Shown one piece after another: positions 5,935-10,322 of a DNA stretch of 10,322 bases. The notes beneath the pieces were generated by a model. The model worked only from the letters and a program-made list of their open reading frames with translations. It was not told the origin of the DNA and searched no databases. Each line of letters opens with the position of its first letter. Within the stretch, counting starts at the first letter, position 1. A program made the translations under genes and the position numbers. The stretch is from Collinsella sp. (lineage in GTDB: Bacteria; Actinomycetota; Coriobacteriia; Coriobacteriales; Coriobacteriaceae), in contig JAUMPM010000002.1 in NCBI GenBank assembly GCA_031294825.1, positions 1 to 10,322 of the forward strand. The letters run 5' to 3'.

Positions 5935-5955
5935 TATAATTGTTGATGAACAATT
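5935..5955 (+). promoter_or_regulatory. degV -10 element with overlapping AATTGTT/AACAATT inverted repeat
   Basis: A consensus TATAAT lies at 5935-5940, about 30 bases before the degV ATG. No good -35 is visible (the 17-base position reads GTCCAT). The inverted repeat AATTGTT-gatg-AACAATT (5938-5955) overlaps the end of the -10 and the expected start site, a classic place for a repressor to bind. The ribosome binding site AGAAAGGA follows at once. Confidence 0.5.
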
Positions 5956-5969
5956 AGAAAGGACCCTCT

Positions 5970-6836
5970 ATGAGCTGGGCACTTATCTCCGATTCAAGCT
6001 GCAACCTCCGTGATTGGCAACCGGCCGCGCCCCATACCACCTTTGCATTTGCGCCCCTCAAAATTCGAGTGGGGGAGCGTGAATTCGTCGATGACCTTTC
6101 GCTCGATGTTCATGAGCTCAACTGCGCTGTTCAGGCGGAGACGAATGCCTCTTCGAGCGCTTGTCCCAGCGTAGGGGAGTGGGCCGAGCTCTTCAAATTG
6201 GCAGACAACACCATCTGCATGCCGATCTCTGAGGGCGTGTCGGGCAGCTACAACGCGGCAGCCACGGCTCGCGATATGGTTCTTGCCGAGGAGCCCGACC
6301 GACAGATTCATCTAGTCAATTCACGCGCAGCTGGCGGCAAAATGGACCTCATTTTCCTGCTGTTTGACCGCTATCTTGCAAGCAATCCGAATGTCTCATT
6401 CGAGGATGCTTGTGCATACTTCGATAGCCTTGAGCAGAACAGCAAAATCCTCTTCAGTTTGTGCAATTACGAAAACCTCGCCAAAGCCGGACGTATCCCT
6501 AAGGCAGCCGGCGTCATTGCTAACAAGCTCAATATCCGCATTTTGGGCACGGCGAGTGAGGCAGGTAAAATCGAACTCGTCGGGCACACGCGTGGCGAAA
6601 AGAAAATGCTTAACAAGATCATCGACACCATGGAAGCCGAGGGTTTTGCCGGCGGCGAGGTCATCATCGATCACGTTGAGAACGAAGCTGGAGCACAGGC
6701 GCTTACTGACCGCATAGTCGAACATTGGCCCGGCTCCAAGACCATCATCATGCCCTGCAACGGCCTGGATTCCTATTACGCCGAGATGCATGGCCTCATC
6801 ATCGGCTACGGCATGGGCGTAGCTTCGGGCAAATAA
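5970..6836 (+). CDS. DegV family protein (fatty-acid-binding, FakB-like)
   Basis: A 288-residue cytoplasmic protein with DegV family landmarks in order: the N-terminal SDSSCNL (7-13), SSACPSVGE (62-70, the family S/T-x-P-S-x-G-E region), ISEGVSGSYNAA (86-97, equivalent to LSSGLSGTY), SRAAGGKM (118-125), NLAKAGRIPK (169-178, equivalent to the L.GGRI segment) and a closing YGMGVAS. DegV proteins bind a fatty acid in a buried pocket. Characterised members (FakB) present it to the kinase FakA, giving acyl-phosphate for phospholipid synthesis. No FakA is in the window, so that role is inferred from the family. AGAAAGGA precedes the ATG by about seven bases. It is monocistronic, with its own promoter region and terminator. 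Confidence 0.88.
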   Translation: MSWALISDSSCNLRDWQPAAPHTTFAFAPLKIRVGEREFVDDLSLDVHELNCAVQAETNASSSACPSVGEWAELFKLADNTICMPISEGVSGSYNAAATARDMVLAEEPDRQIHLVNSRAAGGKMDLIFLLFDRYLASNPNVSFEDACAYFDSLEQNSKILFSLCNYENLAKAGRIPKAAGVIANKLNIRILGTASEAGKIELVGHTRGEKKMLNKIIDTMEAEGFAGGEVIIDHVENEAGAQALTDRIVEHWPGSKTIIMPCNGLDSYYAEMHGLIIGYGMGVASGK

Positions 6837-6853
6837 AGTCCAACCAGCAAAAT

Positions 6854-6899
6854 ACGGGCGGGACAAAGCGACAGATGGCTCTTTGTCCCGCCCGTTTTA
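6854..6899. terminator. Bidirectional terminator between degV and the DUF1836 gene
   Basis: The perfect 15-base arms ACGGGCGGGACAAAG (6854-6868) and CTTTGTCCCGCCCGT (6881-6895) enclose a 12-base loop. TTTTAT follows on the plus strand, and an AAAAT stretch before the left arm gives ATTTT on the minus strand. It lies between two convergent genes and can end both transcripts. Confidence 0.92.
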
Positions 6900-6907
6900 T
6901 ACGTCGG

Positions 6908-7519
6908 CTAGCTATTAAACCCGTTGAACTTGAGATAGCTCATCAAGTAAGCCTTCGAAACAAAGGATGAAACCGCGCTGCGCACAAGCAGCGACTCACG
7001 CGTTACCTGATGCGCCGTATCGGGAACCGGCGTCTGCTCGACAGAAAACGCCGAACGAATCGATGCCTCGAGCTGATCGACCACATAGTCGAAGGCCGTC
7101 GGGGCATCGTAGCTCAAACGCTGAATGTTAAAGAGCGCCTGCACCGCAGCAATAGGTAGCACCTGCTTAAAGATGCAGATAGCGATCAGGCGGGCAATCT
7201 GCTCGCGGCCATATTGCTTTTTGACCGGAGCAGGCACCAGGCCGACCTTCACGTAGTTATTGATCATCGATGGCGTAATGATAGGCTGCTCAACGCAAAG
7301 GGACAGCGGCTCCATCCACAGCGCAACATACTCAATGACCTGGTCGCGGTAGAGCGTCACATTGGGCAACTGGTCATAGCGCGGCAGGCTCAACGTATTG
7401 AGTTTGCGCACGATATCGGACTGAATAAATGCATCGGGCAGCACAGTGGGCTGAATATCCTCAGGCTTAATGCTGACCGATGTATCGGACATCGGGATAA
7501 CGCGTTTGGCGTGGTTCAT
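6908..7519 (-). CDS. DUF1836 domain protein (MerR-like helix-turn-helix, function unknown)
   Basis: A 203-residue protein. The central segment YDQLPNVTLYRDQVIEYV (48-65) and then ITPSMINNYVKVGLVPAPVK (81-100), followed by KQYGREQIARLIAICIFKQ, is the hallmark of DUF1836: a conserved LYxDQv motif, TPSMINNYVK and a basic wing-like stretch. The arrangement resembles the helix-turn-helix and wing of MerR proteins ('choose helix, then K.Y....'), so DNA binding is plausible, but no member's role is known to me. The C-terminal 80 residues are helical and hydrophobic in patches, without a clear membrane helix. The ATG is well supported by GGAGG six bases upstream (7526-7530). It is monocistronic and converges on degV. 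Its upstream region shares a 12-base word with the degV promoter region, so common control, or control of degV by this protein, is possible but unproven. Confidence 0.82.
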   Translation of the reverse strand: MNHAKRVIPMSDTSVSIKPEDIQPTVLPDAFIQSDIVRKLNTLSLPRYDQLPNVTLYRDQVIEYVALWMEPLSLCVEQPIITPSMINNYVKVGLVPAPVKKQYGREQIARLIAICIFKQVLPIAAVQALFNIQRLSYDAPTAFDYVVDQLEASIRSAFSVEQTPVPDTAHQVTRESLLVRSAVSSFVSKAYLMSYLKFNGFNS

Positions 7520-7556
7520 AAGGATCCTCCGTTCATTTATTTATTGTATTCTACGT

Positions 7557-7568
7557 TATCTAGTTTTG
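7557..7568 (-). promoter_or_regulatory. Shared 12-base word upstream of the DUF1836 gene (candidate operator)
   Basis: On the minus strand this reads CAAAACTAGATA, identical to 5897-5908 upstream of degV and in the same orientation relative to its gene. The match extends as TAT-x-CAAAACTAGATA-x-C. It lies about 38 bases before the DUF1836 ATG, within the expected promoter span. Here it is not part of a longer inverted repeat. Confidence 0.45.
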
Positions 7569-7590
7569 CATACCACATAGTCGCCAAGTA

Positions 7591-7632
7591 AAAGTGGTTG
7601 GACAGCACATTGGTACACCGTCCAACCACTTT
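7591..7632 (-). terminator. Terminator after trxB
   Basis: The perfect 13-base arms AAAGTGGTTGGAC (7591-7603) and GTCCAACCACTTT (7620-7632) enclose a 16-base loop. On the minus strand TTTTACTTGG runs from the end of the stem, about 40 bases past the trxB stop. The plus strand offers only TTTGTT, so the minus direction is the likelier one. Confidence 0.8.
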
Positions 7633-7672
7633 GTTAAAAGATAACAACCTTACATAAGATATATTATCGTAC

Positions 7673-8611
7673 TTATCGGCGTAGGAAAGCGTATGTGCTG
7701 GTAGCCGCTATGGCTCCGTCCGAAACGGCGGTCACAACCTGGCGTAAACGCTTGGAACGGATATCGCCGGCTGCGAATAAGCCGGGTGTACGGGTGGCCA
7801 TCGAATCGTCGGTAACAATGCCGCCGTCCGTAGCCAGATCGACTAGGTGCTCAACGAGCTCGGTGTGTGGCTGCGTGCCCGCAAAGACAAAGATGCCAAA
7901 AGAGCCAGGTTCAAAGGACTCAGCGTGCATTTCACCAGTCGCATTGTCCTTAAATGTAATTGTCGTAGGCATCGCTTCACCAGAAAGCTCAACAATACTA
8001 GTTTGGTACCTAACTGAAATATTATCCTTAGCAAGTACCCTATTCACAACGCCCTCGGGTGCACGGAACTGATCGCGACGCAGCACAATGGTCACGCTGC
8101 TGGCAATGTCGGACAGGAACAGCGCCTCCTCGCATGCCGAATTGCCGCCTCCAATAACAAAGACCTGCTTGCCGCGGAAGAACATGCCGTCGCACGTCGC
8201 GCAATACGAAACGCCACGACCGCGATACATATCCTCGCCAACAAAACCAGCAGGACGCGGCGTGGCACCCATGCACGCAATGACGCTCTTGGCCGTCGTG
8301 TCGCCCATATCATGATGGATGGTAAATTGAGCCGCATCGGCATCGTAATCGACGCCTGTCACCATACTCCATTCAACCTGAGCTCCCAGGCCTTCAGCAT
8401 GCTGTTGGAATCGCTCACCAAGTTCAACACCGCTCAGCAGCGGAATGCCAGGATAATTCTCAATCTCGTTGCTCGTAGCAATCTGTCCGCCAGACATGCC
8501 CTGCTCAAGGACAGTCGTCGTCAGGTTGGCGCGCGCCGCATAAATGGCGGCAGCATAGCCCGCTGGGCCGCCGCCGATAATCGCAACATCGATTGTCTGA
8601 TCGGTAGTCAT
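7673..8611 (-). CDS. trxB: Thioredoxin reductase (NADPH, FAD)
   Basis: A 312-residue flavoprotein that passes electrons from NADPH through FAD to thioredoxin. Visible are the FAD dinucleotide fold GGGPAG (13-18), the GGQIATSNEIENYPG region (41-55), the redox pair Cys137-Ala-Thr-Cys140 followed by DG, the NADPH fold GGGNSACEEA (154-163), the HRRDxFRA-like segment LRRDQFRA and the C-terminal FAD contact AAGDIR. Length matches low-molecular-weight bacterial TrxB. The start was set at ATG 8611, with AGAGGA upstream and the sequence beginning MTTDQTIDVAIIGGG. The frame is open 25 codons further to 8686, but those residues precede the usual N-terminus and have no ribosome binding site. It is transcribed alone, divergently from the glycosyltransferase, and ends in its own terminator. 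No thioredoxin gene is adjacent. Confidence 0.95.
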   Translation of the reverse strand: MTTDQTIDVAIIGGGPAGYAAAIYAARANLTTTVLEQGMSGGQIATSNEIENYPGIPLLSGVELGERFQQHAEGLGAQVEWSMVTGVDYDADAAQFTIHHDMGDTTAKSVIACMGATPRPAGFVGEDMYRGRGVSYCATCDGMFFRGKQVFVIGGGNSACEEALFLSDIASSVTIVLRRDQFRAPEGVVNRVLAKDNISVRYQTSIVELSGEAMPTTITFKDNATGEMHAESFEPGSFGIFVFAGTQPHTELVEHLVDLATDGGIVTDDSMATRTPGLFAAGDIRSKRLRQVVTAVSDGAIAATSTYAFLRR

Positions 8612-8729
8612 GAAGAGTCCTCTCGTCGAAACGTTGTCGTTCTTTGCGCTCATACCCAAATTTACGTGAACGTGACACTCATGCACTACAATGATAAATC
8701 CGTGTTACAACGTCGAAGGGGAGTTATCG
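8612..8729. promoter_or_regulatory. Divergent promoter region of trxB and the glycosyltransferase gene
   Basis: This 118-base gap must hold both promoters. On the plus strand TACAAT (8687-8692) is a fair -10 about 38 bases before the ATG; no convincing -35 accompanies it. A tandem direct repeat ACGTGA-ACGTGA (8664-8675) lies upstream of it, roughly centred between the genes, and could bind a regulator. I did not find a clear minus-strand promoter; TATGAG near 8650 is a weak candidate. Confidence 0.4.
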
Positions 8730-10031
8730 ATGGATCAAACGCAGACGAGCGACGACGCTCCCCTGCTCACGCACAGCACTCCCCAATCGAAGCAAACCAC
8801 GCTCTTGGCTCAGCAAAAACCCCTCGTGACCATCGTGCACGCGTCGGTCGGCTCGGGCCACAAGGCCGCCGCAAATGCGATTGCGCAGGCATTCGACCTC
8901 ATCCGCGGCACCAATGGCATCCCCGAGGATGTTGAGATTGAAGTGCTCGATATCCTTGATTTTGGACGAATTAAATTCGACGGCAATAAGACCGCGGCTT
9001 CTTTTACGGGAGCCACGCGCCCCATTTACGACCTGACCTGGCGATATACGCTTACGGGACATCTTCTCTGGGGCGGCGGCACAGCATGGTCACGAATTAT
9101 GTTCCCCGCCTTCAACGAATACGTCCGGACCCGCAGGCCCATAGCCGTGGTCGCAACACACATTACGGCGGCCAACGTCGCTGTGGGCGCCCGCGTCATC
9201 ACAGGTATCGATTACCCGGTCATCTGCGTGCCGACCGATTACGAAGTCGAAGGCTTTTGGCCCCACAAGGACACCGACCTATTCTGCGTAGCCAACGAGT
9301 TTATGGCCGAAACGCTGCGCCCGCGCAAGGTTCCCGAGTCAAAGATCCGCATAACGGGCATCCCCATCCGAACCGGTTTCGATTCAGATTACAAACGCGA
9401 AGATGAGCTCAACAAGTTCAATCTCCCCATAGACAAAACCGTCGTATTGGTGATGGCCGGCGCCAGTTTGCCCCAACCATACGTGCGTTTCCGTGCCGCG
9501 ATGGACCACACGCTCCCCTTCTTACGCAGCTTTGAGGATATGCACTTTGTCTTTTTACCGGGCAAGGATAAAGAATACGCTACCCGACTCAAGACGCTCT
9601 TCGACGCCATGAAGCTCGAAAACGTCACGGTACTGGACTACGTGGACGACATGGCGGCCCTCATGCACGGCTGCGACCTGGCAATCCTCAAATCAGGCGG
9701 ACTCACCGTCACCGAGTGCCTGTGCGCGTATCTGCCGATGATCCTACTGGGCAAATCATACGGCCAGGAAAAGGCCAACACCACGATGCTCACCGGCATG
9801 GGCGCCAGCATGCACGTCACCACCGCACGAGAACTCATCGTGACGCTTCGTCACCTGCACGACCACCCTGAGTCGCTCAAAGCCCTACTCATCAACGGCG
9901 AAGTCCTGCGCCGTCCACGCGCAGCGGAGGACATCGCCATCGCAACCATGGAGCTCGTAGGCAAACCCCAAAAACGCAAACGAGCCTTCTGCCGCTTCTA
10001 CTGGGGCGGAAAACCCGCGCACATCCGCTAG
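8730..10031 (+). CDS. MGDG synthase/UgtP-type glycosyltransferase (GT28), probable diacylglycerol glycosyltransferase
   Basis: A 433-residue GT-B enzyme. After a polar N-terminal tail of about 30 residues comes the MGDG-synthase N-domain signature VTIVHASVGSGHKAAANAI (33-51). VPTDYEVEGFWPHKDTDLFC (167-186) matches the conserved acceptor-domain region. The C-terminal nucleotide-sugar domain has LKSGGLTVTECL (320-331) and QEKAN (346-350), which bind the UDP-sugar. Family members add glucose or galactose to diacylglycerol on the cytoplasmic membrane face, making glycolipids and lipoteichoic acid anchors. The sugar and the number of additions cannot be told from sequence. There are no membrane helices, as expected for a peripheral enzyme; the basic C-terminus (KPQKRKRAFCRF) could aid membrane binding. 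ATG 8730 is preceded by AAGGGGAG; an upstream ATG at 8691 lies on the candidate -10 and is rejected. It is followed by a giant inverted repeat rather than a standard terminator. Confidence 0.87.
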   Translation: MDQTQTSDDAPLLTHSTPQSKQTTLLAQQKPLVTIVHASVGSGHKAAANAIAQAFDLIRGTNGIPEDVEIEVLDILDFGRIKFDGNKTAASFTGATRPIYDLTWRYTLTGHLLWGGGTAWSRIMFPAFNEYVRTRRPIAVVATHITAANVAVGARVITGIDYPVICVPTDYEVEGFWPHKDTDLFCVANEFMAETLRPRKVPESKIRITGIPIRTGFDSDYKREDELNKFNLPIDKTVVLVMAGASLPQPYVRFRAAMDHTLPFLRSFEDMHFVFLPGKDKEYATRLKTLFDAMKLENVTVLDYVDDMAALMHGCDLAILKSGGLTVTECLCAYLPMILLGKSYGQEKANTTMLTGMGASMHVTTARELIVTLRHLHDHPESLKALLINGEVLRRPRAAEDIAIATMELVGKPQKRKRAFCRFYWGGKPAHIR

Positions 10032-10042
10032 TCGAATGTCCG

Positions 10043-10144
10043 CCGCTCTGTCGGAGCCGCCCTTATATCATTCCATGCTCAAACATTCTCGCTTCGCTGC
10101 GAAACTGCGCGTGGAACGATATAAGGGCGGCTCCGACAGAGCGG
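10043..10144. repeat. Large inverted repeat with 33-base arms downstream of the glycosyltransferase gene
   Basis: The left arm (10043-10075, starting CCGCTCTGTCGGAGCCGCCC) and right arm (10112-10144) pair at 32 of 33 positions: 27 perfect, one mismatch, then five more. The 36-base loop contains a smaller hairpin, TTCGC-t-GCGAA (10093-10103). It begins 12 bases after the stop codon. It lacks a T-tract, so although it would form a very stable RNA hairpin it is not a standard terminator. A dispersed palindromic repeat or small non-autonomous element is possible. Confidence 0.88.
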
Positions 10145-10222
10145 CTGCGTTTACTTACTAGCAGCTACTTCGGTATCCCCTCCATTAGAACCTGCAAAGG
10201 TAAAACAGGAAAATATAAATGC

Positions 10223-10271
10223 AGTAAGCCGATGCGACAAAGGAACAGTTCCGTTGTCGCATCGGCTTACT
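10223..10271. terminator. Near-perfect 49-base palindrome, probable terminator for the gene leaving the right edge
   Basis: The arms AGTAAGCCGATGCGACAA (10223-10240) and its exact complement (10254-10271) continue, after one mismatch, into GGAAC-a-GTTCC. On the minus strand the hairpin starts at the stop codon of the possible partial gene and is followed by a T-rich run (CATTTATATTTTCC). On the plus strand a T6 run lies about 8 bases past the stem. A termination role in the minus direction is likeliest, but it could be another palindromic repeat. Confidence 0.6.
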
Positions 10272-10322
10272 AGAAAGATTTTTTAATCTCAAGCATGTAG
10301 TCCTTTCGCCTGAGCCCCATAC
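10270..10322 (-). CDS. Possible C-terminal end of a gene entering from the right edge
   Basis: The minus strand has an open frame from the window edge ending MGLRRKDYMLEIKKSF and TAG (10272-10270). It is too short to recognise. In its favour, the stop abuts a strong hairpin, as at the end of a transcription unit. Against it, an open run of 17 codons is common by chance. The peptide is basic and could be a protein tail. Confidence 0.35.
   Translation of the reverse strand, partial: MGLRRKDYMLEIKKSF

Noticed and set aside
8312..8935. Plus-strand open frame of 207 codons spanning trxB, the gap and the glycosyltransferase start
   Set aside because: It is antisense to trxB and out of frame with the glycosyltransferase; its product shows no coherent domain.

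Overview
The window looks like chromosomal DNA of an actinobacterium, most likely of class Coriobacteriia and probably Collinsella-like. The base composition is fairly GC-rich, ribosome binding sites are clear, and pgsA, a GarA/OdhI-type FHA gene and an FtsR/Rv1828-type MerR gene lie side by side, as they do in other actinobacteria. The genus is an inference from gene content and protein style, not from a search.

Positions 1-1597 (minus strand) hold a lantibiotic-immunity type ABC transporter: an ATPase (LanF/MutF type), a first permease (MutE/EpiE type) overlapping it by 4 bases, and the first 43 codons of a second permease (MutG type) that runs off the left edge. Sampled lines here are about 70% GC, against about 60% in genes further right. 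The ATPase has alanine in place of the Walker A Ser/Thr. Positions 1598-1985 separate this operon from the divergent core genes and contain a 57-base imperfect palindrome.

Positions 1986-5804 (plus strand) carry pgsA (phospholipid head-group synthesis), a GarA/OdhI-like FHA protein, an FtsR-like MerR regulator, apt (adenine salvage) and a secreted coiled-coil NlpC/P60 peptidoglycan hydrolase, closed by a terminator. The gaps are short (3-66 bases), so this may be one transcription unit with internal promoters. The set combines membrane lipid synthesis, phospho-dependent metabolic signalling, a putative division regulator and cell-wall cleavage.

Positions 5805-7672 hold degV (plus) and a DUF1836 gene (minus), which converge on a shared bidirectional terminator. 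Their upstream regions share an exact 12-base word, which in front of degV forms half of a perfect 14-base inverted repeat. Positions 7591-10031 hold trxB (minus, with its terminator) and, divergently, an MGDG-synthase/UgtP-type glycosyltransferase (plus). Positions 10032-10322 are mostly non-coding, with two very strong inverted repeats (33-base and 18-base arms), then what may be the C-terminal end of a minus-strand gene leaving the window.

I see no rRNA, tRNA, CRISPR array, transposase or integrase. No wholly novel multi-gene system is evident. The most interesting points are the Walker A substitution, the reduced phosphosite of the GarA-like protein, the shared degV/DUF1836 upstream word, and the large palindromes.
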